Shown: in pieces, positions 10,264 through 17,978 of the stretch | Position numbering within the stretch: the first letter of the stretch is position 1 | Layout of the letters: each line of letters opens with the position of its first letter | DNA from: Formosa agariphila KMM 3901 | GTDB taxonomy: Bacteria; Bacteroidota; Bacteroidia; Flavobacteriales; Flavobacteriaceae | Reading direction: 5' to 3' | Length of the DNA: 64,000 nt | NCBI RefSeq assembly: GCF_000723205.1 | Contig: NZ_HG315671.1 | Span: 3,686,777 to 3,750,776, forward strand | Made by a program: the position numbers and the translations under genes | The notes under the pieces: generated by a model | What the model saw: only the letters and a program-made list of their open reading frames with translations | Told to the model about the DNA's origin: nothing | Databases searched by the model: none

Positions 10264-10633
10264 TATTTTTCACTTTGTTTATCTTTTCTTCAAAGCGAAC
10301 TTTTTGCTCTAATATTGGTTTTTTACTGGCTTCCGCTTGTTCAAAAAGCGCTTGTAACATAGCTACTGTTGGTTTGGTTTGATGCTTTTCAATATCCTTC
10401 ATAATGGCAATCATACCATTCATTCGTTTCTTAAAGAGGACTTCTAAAGTTTGAATTTTAGGACTGATAGACTCCAATGGAGACAATCCGTTATTTTCAA
10501 AAAAGTCTATCATATACAACAAAGTCATAGATTGGGACAATGTCATATTCTTACTAAACCTTCTAAATCGCTTAGCAACTTCATCTTTAATTTTCAAGGT
10601 TGTAAAACCTCCTTTCTTTAGTCTTTTATCCAT
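10241..10633 (-). CDS. BfmA/BtgA-like mobilisation accessory protein
   Basis: 130 residues, basic. The N-terminus (GGFTTLKIKDEVAKRFRRFS) resembles ribbon-helix-helix-type DNA-binding starts of Bacteroides BfmA/BtgA mobilisation proteins; the remainder is helical. Such proteins bind oriT and help the relaxase nick. It is the first gene of the mob operon, immediately next to a GC-rich inverted-repeat segment (10772-10830) that could be its target. Start MDKRLKKGG fits the family. Assignment is by resemblance and context. Confidence 0.75.
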   Translation of the reverse strand: MDKRLKKGGFTTLKIKDEVAKRFRRFSKNMTLSQSMTLLYMIDFFENNGLSPLESISPKIQTLEVLFKKRMNGMIAIMKDIEKHQTKPTVAMLQALFEQAEASKKPILEQKVRFEEKINKVKNNEENHKT

Positions 10634-10739
10634 TTTTTAGTAATTTAATATCCTGTTTCATTGGGCTGAGACTATTTTTTAGTAAAAAACCTGTTAATCA
10701 AGCACTTACATTTAAATATTTGTGATTTTAAACTACTGA

Positions 10740-10840
10740 TTTACAGCACCTTAAAACAACTGTTAGCTCCCGTAACCTCGTGCAGCGGGTTACCCTCTTG
10801 CTCTACCATTTCGTCCCGCCACAGCGGGACAAAATTTCAA
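10740..10840. other. Candidate origin of transfer (oriT)
   Basis: In the 415-base gap upstream of the mob operon two inverted repeats stand out as GC-rich in AT-rich DNA: GTAACC/GGTTAC (10772-10777 and 10788-10793), and GTCCCGC-CACA-GCGGGAC (10813-10830), a perfect 7-base stem. Position before the accessory and relaxase genes is where Bacteroidetes oriT sites lie. The nick site is not identified. Confidence 0.5.
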
Positions 10841-10969
10841 CCAATTTTAAGATAGTACTCACATTTCAATTGAATGGATAGCCGGAAATTTTTAAGATTT
10901 TAGACGTGCAGTTTTAATTGAATTCTTATCGAATTTCAGAAATCATTGCCAAATTCATAAACAAAAAAA

Positions 10970-11001
10970 AGACCCTTGATTATCAAAAGTCTTTATAAAT
11001 A
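10970..11001 (-). terminator. Rho-independent-type terminator after the 11049 gene
   Basis: On the minus strand an AAGAC-type stem pairs with GGTCTT around a short AT loop, and a run of eight T follows. It lies about 50 bases downstream of the stop of the 126-residue gene. Confidence 0.6.
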
Positions 11002-11048
11002 CTTCTTATATGCTAATCACATATATAATTTCACACGCTTCAATTACA

Positions 11049-11429
11049 TTAATATTCGCTAGTTAACATAAGCGTATTATCTATAAAAAATAATTTAAAG
11101 GTATCGAACGGAAAATCTGTCGATTGATAGGTTTGGATTTCAAAAACATTTTCATCGCCATCACTAAAAGTAACTTTCGCCTCATACCCTTTTTTAATCT
11201 GCTCTTCTATAGGTAAGCGTTTAAAATCGATGGTAATAAAGTAACTTTTTGCCATTAAATTATGGGCAATAATTGAGGCATCCGTAATTAGCCAGAAACA
11301 CCTTGCTTCGGTCGCCAAAAATTGTACACCTTCTGTAAATCGCGTGCCGAATGTTGGGATTTCAAATACCGTTTGAGATCCACAAAAATGATCTAATTTA
11401 TGTTGTAAAATATGTGCTTGAGTTGTCAT
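11049..11429 (-). CDS. Small conserved ICE protein (DUF6876-like)
   Basis: 126 residues, no signal or membrane segment. It has a short N-terminal helix and then an alternating beta pattern with GTRFTEGVQFLATEA and CFWLITDA segments, which resemble the DUF6876 family common on Bacteroidetes mobile elements; this match is from memory. Function is unknown. It lies 66 bases downstream of ssb in the same direction, so it may be co-transcribed with it, and a terminator follows. Confidence 0.6.
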   Translation of the reverse strand: MTTQAHILQHKLDHFCGSQTVFEIPTFGTRFTEGVQFLATEARCFWLITDASIIAHNLMAKSYFITIDFKRLPIEEQIKKGYEAKVTFSDGDENVFEIQTYQSTDFPFDTFKLFFIDNTLMLTSEY

Positions 11430-11495
11430 GATCTTTGCTTTTTAAAGTGAATAAAAAAGCAGATGCCACACCGTTGCAACATCTGCTTAATAGAT

Positions 11496-11837
11496 TTAAT
11501 TTGGTTTTACTCCTAGTAATAAAATTTCATCTGCAACAACTTCGGTAACATAACGCGTGGTTCCATCTTCAGCTTCATAGCTTCTAGATTTCAATTTCCC
11601 TGAGATTCCAAGTTCTTTTCCTTTCCCGGCATACTTTTCAATAATTTCTGCAGATTTACCCCACGTCACAATGGTGTGCCAAGTGGTTTCGGTTTGCTTC
11701 TCGCCATTAGCATTTTTGTAATGCTCGTTTGTGGCTAATGAAAAACGAGCTACTTTCTTACCGCTTTCAAGATTGGTGATTACTGGCTCTTGTCCAACGT
11801 TTCCAATTAACTGTACATGATTTTTAATTGTGCTCAT
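11496..11837 (-). CDS. ssb: Single-stranded DNA-binding protein
   Basis: 113 residues, essentially only the OB-fold. Family signs: NHVQLIGNVGQEP at the start, ARFSLATNE near 30, WHTIVTWGKSAE near 53, GKGKELGISGKLKSRSYE near 71. The usual acidic C-terminal tail (DDDIPF type), which recruits partner proteins in housekeeping SSB, is absent; the protein ends GVKPN. Such short SSBs are common on conjugative elements, where they coat the transferred strand. A 44-codon frame lies 10 bases upstream. Confidence 0.93.
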   Translation of the reverse strand: MSTIKNHVQLIGNVGQEPVITNLESGKKVARFSLATNEHYKNANGEKQTETTWHTIVTWGKSAEIIEKYAGKGKELGISGKLKSRSYEAEDGTTRYVTEVVADEILLLGVKPN

Positions 11838-11847
11838 AATAAAAGAT

Positions 11848-11982
11848 TTAAAGATTAATAATGAATGATTTACTTATTATATCCAGAACGTTTTCCTGGT
11901 TTTGTTTTTTTAACTGTTCTACTGCTGTCTTTTTATTGATTGTGTAAGATTTCATAAGTTTCATTTTAGATTTACTTTCCAT
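11848..11982 (-). CDS. Possible small basic protein upstream of ssb
   Basis: Frame of 44 codons beginning MESKSKMKLMKSYTIN, Lys-rich, with internal ATG codons at residues 7 and 10. It ends 10 bases before the ssb start on the same strand, so it could be a leader gene of the ssb transcript. There is no recognisable domain. The only support is position and an uninterrupted frame in AT-rich DNA, so it may be chance. Confidence 0.3.
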   Translation of the reverse strand: MESKSKMKLMKSYTINKKTAVEQLKKQNQENVLDIISKSFIINL

Positions 11983-12715
11983 AGTGCCGTCACTGTTCCC
12001 TTTTTTGTTGCTTAGACCGATTCAATATTCAGAATTGCAATGGCTTATAAAAAGGTGAGGAACGAGCCTGGTTATGCAGTCATGCAATTCTAAATGTTGT
12101 TATTTTGCTGTCAAAAAAGAAGGATAGTGATGGTATGGCGGAGCATCTAAAAGTCCTATGAGAAGTACACATTCATAGATAGCAGTAGAACACGGATTAT
12201 AAATCCATTTCCTGTTTTAGCGGACTTGACTTAAAAGCTGGAGTTGGGCATGTAGTTCCTTCGCTTTTTAGCAGGAAACGAAATGAGCAGTGAAATCTTT
12301 GTAGTTGTGTCCAAGACTTAGGAGTCAAGCGCTTTTTTATGACATGGAGTCCTTACGGAATAGAATATAAATGGGCTTGATGGGAGTAGAACTCGAATTT
12401 TGAATTCATCTATATGTAAAGCGAACGTCTCTTCCTAATATTGAAAACACTACACTTCATTTAACTTATAAATATGCTAAAAGACATGATCTCTGTATAG
12501 ACTACTAAAGAGATGTTCAAGATTTTTTTAGAAGTAAGTCCTTTTGCTCCTATGGCGTTTTTCACGGAATAGGACGTGAAAGGTCTTACTGGGTTTCGAA
12601 GTTGGATCGTTGATAATTTAATGCAATTGTTTTCTTTACAATGGAAACGGACTAAATTTTCAACCAGATAATTAAGAATCTGTTCAGTCAATTCTAAATT
12701 TAATCAGGATTAATT
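11983..12715. other. Gene-poor stretch with inverted repeats
   Basis: About 730 bases in which I recognise no gene. A leftward frame of 76 codons (12461-12691) has no family features. Structure seen: AGAATTGCA (12031-12039) with TGCAATTCT (12083-12091), a perfect 9-base inverted repeat; GGATT-ATA-AATCC (12194-12206); and TTTCCTG near 12208 facing CAGGAAA near 12280. It could be a degraded end of the ICE mobilisation module or hold a structured RNA. Confidence 0.4.
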
Positions 12716-12785
12716 TATGGGATTTCTATAGAAGTACTTAAAAGAAATACGTAATGGATTTTGCATAGTTTCACCACAGTACTTT
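12716..12785 (+). mobile_element. Remnant of an IS110-family 3' end
   Basis: The sequence TTCTATAGAAGTACTT followed by a T-rich tract and ACCACAGTACTTTGTT resembles the last about 70 bases of the intact element ending near 23711, though more diverged. It abuts the GTTGTGC core at 12786, as the other IS110 ends in this window abut their cores. Confidence 0.6.
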
Positions 12786-12792
12786 GTTGTGC
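12786..12792 (-). other. Core of the leftmost attC-like element (half site)
   Basis: GTTGTGC directly follows the IS110 remnant and touches the stop codon of the FRG gene. It matches the right-hand cores of the other elements (GTTGTGT, GTTGTAG, GTTGTAC). The other half of this element is not recognisable to the left, presumably lost with the IS insertion. Confidence 0.45.
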
Positions 12793-13812
12793 TTAGTGAT
12801 TTATTTTTTTTCTTTCAACTTCTTTTTTTATTCCATCTAAGTCTGGTTGAATTGTCATCCAGTTAATGTTTAATATTTCAAGTCTCTTTAAAACTTGCCA
12901 AGCAACTCTATGTGATAGAGTAAATAAACTTGGTTTTCCAATTTTTTCATTTATTAATCGCTCGTTATTAGCACTCTTTTTACAATCAAATAAATATTTA
13001 TCTAATGATTTTATTTTACCTTCTTTATTAAAAAGATTTTCGTCGATTGAACGACCTTTAAAATAATTAATAAATAGTCCTTGTTGTGCTACCATATTAT
13101 TATTCTGAAATCCTTCAACGAATATTCTTTTTAAATAAAAGTCTTCTTGACATATTTCAATTAATCTTTCTGGAATTGCCCAAATTCCAATTTTAGAATT
13201 ATCCTCTTTTTTTGGAGGTTTTATTTTCTCAGTAGCAAAAAATATTGCCTTATTTGGATTAAAAGTAAAATCTAGTAATCTTGTATGAACACCATAATGT
13301 TGAGCTAAAGCTAATTCTTTTAATTGTTCTGGTTTTGGAAAATCTTGTATTAGGTCAAATGCTTTAAAATTATCATCAATTAAAGTTGAGTTAATTAATT
13401 TAAATGAGTCATCTTCGATTTTGTACCCCAAACTATTTAAACCTCTAATAAAATTTATAAAATCGGTTAATTCAGGTAAAAAATGGCCGTTGCCAGATTT
13501 CAAAATATTTAACCTATTTTTTTCTTCTTTGGAATTTAAATCTCTAAATGCGGAAGGAATTAATTCCCAATCTGAATTTCGTTGACCTCGGAATATGTAT
13601 TTTGCTCCAGTTTCGGAAGGACTAGTTTTATATAATTCTGAAAAAGGGTCATTAAAACATTCAAAAAACTCATCACAATTCTCTTCGAAGTCATAAACCC
13701 AATGAGTAATTTTATCAATAGCTTTAACTCCGCGAATAGTTTTTCCTAATGGATTTATTTCAGCTTCTTGCTGAATTTTTATTTCTGTTGGTAATTCTTT
13801 AAATCTATCCAT
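12793..13812 (-). CDS. FRG-domain protein, possible defence effector
   Basis: 339 residues. The FRG motif YIFRGQRNSDW is at about 72-82, and the second family block LAQHYGVHTRLLDFTFNP at about 167-184, followed by AIFFATEK. No signal peptide. FRG-domain proteins are often found in phage-defence or stress loci, but their activity is not established here. The stop codon lies directly against the GTTGTGC core, and its start is 11 bases from the GCCCAAC core at 13824, so the gene fills the space between two attC-like elements like an integron cassette. Confidence 0.82.
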   Translation of the reverse strand: MDRFKELPTEIKIQQEAEINPLGKTIRGVKAIDKITHWVYDFEENCDEFFECFNDPFSELYKTSPSETGAKYIFRGQRNSDWELIPSAFRDLNSKEEKNRLNILKSGNGHFLPELTDFINFIRGLNSLGYKIEDDSFKLINSTLIDDNFKAFDLIQDFPKPEQLKELALAQHYGVHTRLLDFTFNPNKAIFFATEKIKPPKKEDNSKIGIWAIPERLIEICQEDFYLKRIFVEGFQNNNMVAQQGLFINYFKGRSIDENLFNKEGKIKSLDKYLFDCKKSANNERLINEKIGKPSLFTLSHRVAWQVLKRLEILNINWMTIQPDLDGIKKEVERKKINH

Positions 13813-13832
13813 TTCCTCATTAAGCCCAACGG

Positions 13833-14133
13833 CAGTCTGTCTAATAACTTGCTTCGTTTTTATATATTTCTACTAAAATACAGTTTTTTCTATTAGACGT
13901 GAGCTAAGATTCTATATTTTGAATTTTGTTTGTAGGGTTCTTCAAAACTTGTTAGAATAGCTGTAAAAAGCCTAATTAAAGACCTGTGAGCTTGAACACG
14001 AGGTGTATTTGTTTTTCTAATGATATTCCAAATTCTTTTTAAGTTATAGGCAATAAACATAAACCCTACATCTGTACTAGCACGTTGTATCGTTTTTTAG
14101 TCATAATATAATCAAAACTCCACTGGCGTTTTA
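13833..14133 (-). mobile_element. IS1182-family fragment (transposase 3' end)
   Basis: About 300 bases nearly identical to the left end of the intact IS at 15265-15560, starting with the same terminal repeat type (CAGTCTGTCTAATAAC) and containing the last part of the transposase frame. It stops abruptly at 14133 in the middle of the gene. It contains no intact gene and is inserted right after CAACGG, exactly as the intact copy is. Confidence 0.85.
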
Positions 14134-14253
14134 ATAAGCTTCTAATACAGGCTTTTGCCATCGCCAAATCTAGTTTAATATATGATGATTCTTATAGAAG
14201 TACTTTAGTGAAAAGTTAATGCTTTTTTACTTGTTTTTTTACCACAGTACTTT
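14132..14253 (+). mobile_element. IS110-family fragment (transposase 3' end)
   Basis: About 120 bases closely matching the end of the intact IS110 element (23590-23711): TAATAAGCTTCTAA, then the last transposase codons and ACCACAGTACTTT. It is joined directly to the IS1182 fragment at 14131-14133, a mosaic junction, and abuts the GTTGTGT core. Confidence 0.82.
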
Positions 14254-14269
14254 GTTGTGTGTAGTGTTT

Positions 14270-14998
14270 TTATTCAGATGGTTTGTTAAATCTGTCATAT
14301 ATTTTTTGTTCATATACACTCGCTGATAGAATTTCATCTTGTTTAATTATAATATCAGTATTTAGGTGTATTGAATCAATATTTTCATCTGCTTGTTCTT
14401 CTATATCTTTAATAAATTCCTCTACTACTTTGAAGTAATCTGTAGTTATGTGTAATCTTTTAGTTTCGCTATCTCTATATCCACTTATTATTGGTGTTAT
14501 TGTCAGATAATTAGTTTTTTGCGGAATAGGAATTGTTTCAGAAAAACCAACGTAAACTTTATTGTTTTTTAAAGTTATTTGCATAGCAAAACCTTTTTCC
14601 ACAGAGTCTTTAAACAATCTTTCTATCTCATCTCCATTCTGTCTAATTGCCCAAATTATTGGTTCATCATTTTTGTATTTTTTTCTTATGATTTTATTAC
14701 TTAACCAAGTGATAATTAATCCAATAATGCAAGAAATAATCACAGTCCAAAAATAATCGGGTTTTTCGATTGGTACAAATTGTAAGAAATCTATGGTTTT
14801 AGAAATTATTGGTTTATAAAAAAACTCTAAAACAGTACGTATAGTGAATCCAAAAGTTACTGTTAAAATTCCTATTCCGACAGATTCAAACAATATCCGA
14901 TTTCTGGAAAGTCTTTGTAAATTATACTTAAAAAGTAAGGAAAAAGTTAGGATTAAATATCCTGTAATAATTGGTAATAAAAATAAATTATACGGCAC
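14270..14998 (-). CDS. Membrane protein of unknown function, second gene of a two-gene cassette
   Basis: 242 residues. There are hydrophobic segments at about 5-23, 36-60 and 84-103, then a soluble part of about 135 residues with a beta-rich segment (AMQITLKNNKVYVGFSE, about 138-154) and an acidic helical tail. I do not recognise the family. It overlaps the preceding small gene by 11 bases, so they are translationally coupled. The pair lies between two attC-like elements and near other defence-like genes, which hints at, but does not show, a defence role. Confidence 0.7.
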   Translation of the reverse strand: MPYNLFLLPIITGYLILTFSLLFKYNLQRLSRNRILFESVGIGILTVTFGFTIRTVLEFFYKPIISKTIDFLQFVPIEKPDYFWTVIISCIIGLIITWLSNKIIRKKYKNDEPIIWAIRQNGDEIERLFKDSVEKGFAMQITLKNNKVYVGFSETIPIPQKTNYLTITPIISGYRDSETKRLHITTDYFKVVEEFIKDIEEQADENIDSIHLNTDIIIKQDEILSASVYEQKIYDRFNKPSE

Positions 14999-15185
14999 TT
15001 GCTTTACTTTGAGATATTTGTTCTTTAATAGATTCAGAATTTTTTATCTCATTAATGATATCTTGAATGTCTTTCCTTTTATAAAAAACTTTTTTATCAA
15101 CGTAAAGTCTGCCTCCAAAAGTACCACGAAGTCCTGTGTCTTTTGTTTTTGGTTTACCTATAAATGAAAAACTTATCTTTGCCAT
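14988..15185 (-). CDS. Small hypothetical protein coupled to the membrane protein
   Basis: 65 residues from the start MAKISFSFIGKPK. A longer frame from 15236 adds 17 hydrophobic residues but is less natural. It is basic and Gly/Lys-rich at the N-terminus (KTKDTGLRGTFGGRLY), with a helical Lys/Glu-rich end. No known domain. Its last bases overlap the start of the membrane-protein gene by 11, the arrangement of a coupled pair. Confidence 0.6.
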   Translation of the reverse strand: MAKISFSFIGKPKTKDTGLRGTFGGRLYVDKKVFYKRKDIQDIINEIKNSESIKEQISQSKASAV

Positions 15186-15264
15186 AATATCAAATATACT
15201 ACAAATTTTATTCCAAATCAACTTTATTCTGTTCAATAGCGTGTTTTTACATTACACACAACGG

Positions 15265-16925
15265 CAGTCCGTCTAATAACCGACTGCAATTTTATATATT
15301 TCTACTAAAATACAGTTTTTTCTATTAGACGTGAGTTAAGATTCTATATTTTGAATTTTGTTTCTAGGGTTCTTCAAAACTTGTTAGAATAGCTGTAAAA
15401 AGCCTAATTAAAGACCTGTGAGCTTGAACACGAGGTGTATTTGTTTTTCTAATGATATTCCAAATTCTTTTTAAGTTATAGGCAATAAACATAAACCCTA
15501 CATCTGCACTAGCACGTTGTATCGTTTTTTTAGTCATAATATGATCAAAACTCCACTGGCGTTTTATGGTTCCGTATGGATGCTCTACAATGGCTTGGCG
15601 TTTTTTATAAGCATCAGGATTTTGTAATACGCTCTTTGCGTTGGCTTCAATATATTTATGGAATTCACTGCGCTGTACTACTTTTCCATTTACTTTAGAC
15701 GTGGTGCATAATGCTCTTGCGGGGCAAGCTTTACATTTGTTTGTTTTATATTGTTTGAAACGATAATTACGCCCTTTATAAGTGCTGCCATTACTTTTAA
15801 GTATGTTTCCTTCCGGGCAAGTATAGGTGTCGTTTTCTTTGTTATACTTAAAATGTTCTGAGTTATAGTTAGGATCTGGAGCTTGCGATGCTCTTCCTAT
15901 TCCAGGAATAGCAACAAGGGTTTTAATACCCAGTTTATTAGCAGTTTTAAATTCACTTCCCGTATGATATCCTTTGTCATAGAGCACCGTAAAGGTGTTC
16001 GTTCCTAAAATAGTTTTAGCTCTTTGTAACATCTGTCCCATAGCCTTGGAGTCGTTTTTATTGGTAACCAAGTAGTCGAACGGAATATTGTGATCTGCGT
16101 CTACAGTAGATTGTACACAGTAAGCAACTTCAGTAATATTGTTACGCACAATTAAATGCTTGATATCGGGATCAGAGGTAGAAATTTGTGGTTCTTCTGA
16201 AGCCTTCAACTGTGCATTTAGTTTTTCGTATTCTTTTCTGCGACCTTGATGTTTATCAATATCTTTCTTAATTTTCTCTTTTTCATTTTCACTATCACTT
16301 TGCTCAAGAGCTTTATTGTACTGCTCTAATTTATTGTCAATATAATCTATGTGACGCTGTATTTTCTTCTTATTAAAATTGTTTTTCTTACTATTCTGAG
16401 CTCTAAACTTAGTACTGTCTCCAGCTATAAGTGTAGCGCCTATAAGCCCAAAATTACGTGCAATTTGTACGGTAGCAAAGAACACTTTTTTAATAGCCTT
16501 TGCATTATCTTTTCTGAAATTGCTGATGGTGTTGTGATCTGGAGCTAGCGATTCAAGCAGCCACATGACTTCAATGTTACGCCTGCATTCTTTTTCTAAT
16601 TGTCTTGAAGAACGAATACGGTTCATGTATCCGTAGATGTAAAGTTTGAGAAGAACAGCTGGGTTATAGGCAGGAGGACCGTTTTCGGTAAAGTCTGAAC
16701 GGAATCCAAGTTCAGCAAGGTTAAGTGAATCTACAAATTGATCTATAGACCTTACGCTATTCTCGGAATCTATTGAATCATCAAGAGAAACAGGAAAAAG
16801 ACAGGTCTGTTTTCGGTCTTTTCCAGGTATGAATTTCATAACTAAAAGATACAAAAATCACCTGAAAATCACTTGAGAACTTCTAAAAAATGTAACTAAA
16901 AAAGCAATAGTTATTAGACAGTCTG
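15265..16925 (-). mobile_element. Complete IS1182-family insertion sequence
   Basis: 1661 bases. Terminal inverted repeats: CAGTCCGTCTAATAAC at 15265-15280 and the complement of GTTATTAGACAGTCTG at 16910-16925, 14 of 16 bases matching. It is flanked by ACGG on both sides (15261-15264 and 16926-16929), a likely 4-base target duplication. It carries one intact transposase gene. The element splits an attC-like element just after its CAACGG core. Confidence 0.88.
15364..16839 (-). CDS. IS1182-family transposase
   Basis: 491 residues from the start MKFIPGKDRKQ; an upstream ATG at 16854 adds five residues and is less typical. It contains the N-terminal DUF772-type domain (PAVLLKLYIYGYMNRIRSSR near 60-80), a DDE catalytic core (AGDSTKF, YDKGYHTG blocks), a Cys-rich insertion (CPEGN, then CKACPARALC), and the C-terminal VEHPYGTIKRQW signature. 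The frame is intact, so the element may still be active. A second, partial copy lies at 13833-14133. Confidence 0.93.
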   Translation of the reverse strand: MKFIPGKDRKQTCLFPVSLDDSIDSENSVRSIDQFVDSLNLAELGFRSDFTENGPPAYNPAVLLKLYIYGYMNRIRSSRQLEKECRRNIEVMWLLESLAPDHNTISNFRKDNAKAIKKVFFATVQIARNFGLIGATLIAGDSTKFRAQNSKKNNFNKKKIQRHIDYIDNKLEQYNKALEQSDSENEKEKIKKDIDKHQGRRKEYEKLNAQLKASEEPQISTSDPDIKHLIVRNNITEVAYCVQSTVDADHNIPFDYLVTNKNDSKAMGQMLQRAKTILGTNTFTVLYDKGYHTGSEFKTANKLGIKTLVAIPGIGRASQAPDPNYNSEHFKYNKENDTYTCPEGNILKSNGSTYKGRNYRFKQYKTNKCKACPARALCTTSKVNGKVVQRSEFHKYIEANAKSVLQNPDAYKKRQAIVEHPYGTIKRQWSFDHIMTKKTIQRASADVGFMFIAYNLKRIWNIIRKTNTPRVQAHRSLIRLFTAILTSFEEP

Positions 16926-17062
16926 ACGGTTTCGTATAACCGTCAGTTACGGGTTAAATTAGCGATTATTTTCGGTTTAGCACAGGCTTTAGCAATTCCG
17001 AGTGGATTCGGACGTAGTCGAATCCGCCGTAATTGCGGTTATACATTGTTGTAGCCAGTTTT

Positions 17063-17608
17063 TTATCTGTCCCAACCATCAATCAAGTATTTTTTTTCAG
17101 TCAGTTTTTTTTCTTTTCCCGAACTTTCAGATTTAAACCATAATTCAAATCGAGTCGGATAGAAGTTTTCAAATGTTCCTTCGTCAATTACTGTTCTCCC
17201 TTCATAGAGTTTATATTCGTTGCTCAATTCTGATATTTCATTTTTCGTTCGGTTATTTAATTTCCATTCTGATAATTGAATATTTTTAGTCAATTCATAC
17301 GCTTTAATAAATAATTCACCTTTTTCACTCGGTTTATGCCACATATAAAAGTCATACCCAGAATATCCATTTCCAATTACCAATATTTTTTCTTGTTCAA
17401 CTTTTAAATTTCTTAAAGAATCAATTTGTCTATTTGATAAAAATAAGATTGGTTTCTCAAATTTTAGATTTTCAGGGATTTCTATATTATAAAATCTTTC
17501 ATCTCCTTTATTTTCATTTGCGATTTCTAAAAATAACCAAAATACAAATCCAATAAATAATATTATTGTTGAAGAAATTCCGATTAGTATTTTTTTAGTT
17601 AAAGTCAT
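17063..17608 (-). CDS. Membrane-anchored hypothetical cassette protein
   Basis: 181 residues. One N-terminal hydrophobic segment (about 7-29), then a soluble domain of about 150 residues rich in charged and aromatic residues, ending IDGWDR. There is no lipobox and no domain that I recognise. The gene stands alone between two attC-like elements, its stop 8 bases from the GTTGTAG core and its start 11 bases from the CTACAAC core, a tight single-gene cassette layout. Confidence 0.65.
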   Translation of the reverse strand: MTLTKKILIGISSTIILFIGFVFWLFLEIANENKGDERFYNIEIPENLKFEKPILFLSNRQIDSLRNLKVEQEKILVIGNGYSGYDFYMWHKPSEKGELFIKAYELTKNIQLSEWKLNNRTKNEISELSNEYKLYEGRTVIDEGTFENFYPTRFELWFKSESSGKEKKLTEKKYLIDGWDR

Positions 17609-17619
17609 TTCTCAAATGG

Positions 17620-17751
17620 CTACAACGGACAAGTATATGAAACGTTTGGCATTTCAAAGCGATCTCGTATCAAGCCATTGTAATGATTATTAAGTGCAAT
17701 ATACTTAAAAATTAGCACTATCCGCCAAATGTTTTATATACATTGTTAGCA
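17620..17751 (-). other. attC-like element (intact)
   Basis: Left core CTACAAC (17620-17626), spacer GGACAA, arm GTATATGAAACGTTTGGC; this arm is complementary, with G-U pairs, to GCCAAATGTTTTATATAC (17724-17741), followed by spacer ATT and right core GTTAGCA (17745-17751). 132 bases in all. One spacer is three bases longer than the other. Confidence 0.65.
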
Positions 17752-17978
17752 ACTGAGCTTGCTTTGTTTATGTCAGATTATCAATAATTTAAACAACTAA
17801 TCAATCCAAACTGACCTAGATTTAGAGCTCAGAATTTATTTTGTTTTAGAAGGGAGAGCAAATCCTAATGCCTCCCTCAAAGGCGGTTATTAGGGTTGGC
17901 TTTGCAAGCTCTTTGGCAAGTTTTGGTCTGAGTGAGGCTTGTGAGACTTGCCAATGTGCTTACAAATAGGGAAGGGAA
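17752..17978. repeat. Hairpin-rich intergenic element
   Basis: No gene is seen in these 227 bases. TTGGCAAGT (17913-17921) and ACTTGCCAA (17946-17954) form a perfect 9-base stem. The sequence after the left arm (TTTTGGT) and the general layout recur at 21151-21212 on the other side of the three-gene unit, so the two hairpins may be copies of one repeat family. Confidence 0.5.

Larger units (their letters stand above)
13824..14260 (-). other. attC-like element, interrupted by two IS remnants
   Basis: The left core GCCCAAC (13824-13830) and the right core GTTGTGT (14254-14260) are the same kind as in the intact elements. The arms between them have been replaced by the left end of an IS1182-type element and the 3' end of an IS110-type element, so folding can no longer be judged. 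Confidence 0.45.
15256..17054 (-). other. attC-like element split by IS1182
   Basis: Removing the IS and one ACGG copy restores a continuous element: core ACACAAC, spacer GGTTTC, then GTATAACCGTCAGTTACGG, which is complementary with few mismatches to CCGTAATTGCGGTTATAC (17027-17044), spacer ATT and core GTTGTAG (17048-17054). A perfect central hairpin, GGATTCG/CGAATCC, lies at 17004-17025. The left spacer is three bases longer than the right, as in the other elements. Confidence 0.65.

Noticed and set aside
12461..12691. 76-codon leftward frame
   Set aside because: It has no family features, no neighbour support, and composition like the surrounding noncoding DNA; chance frame.
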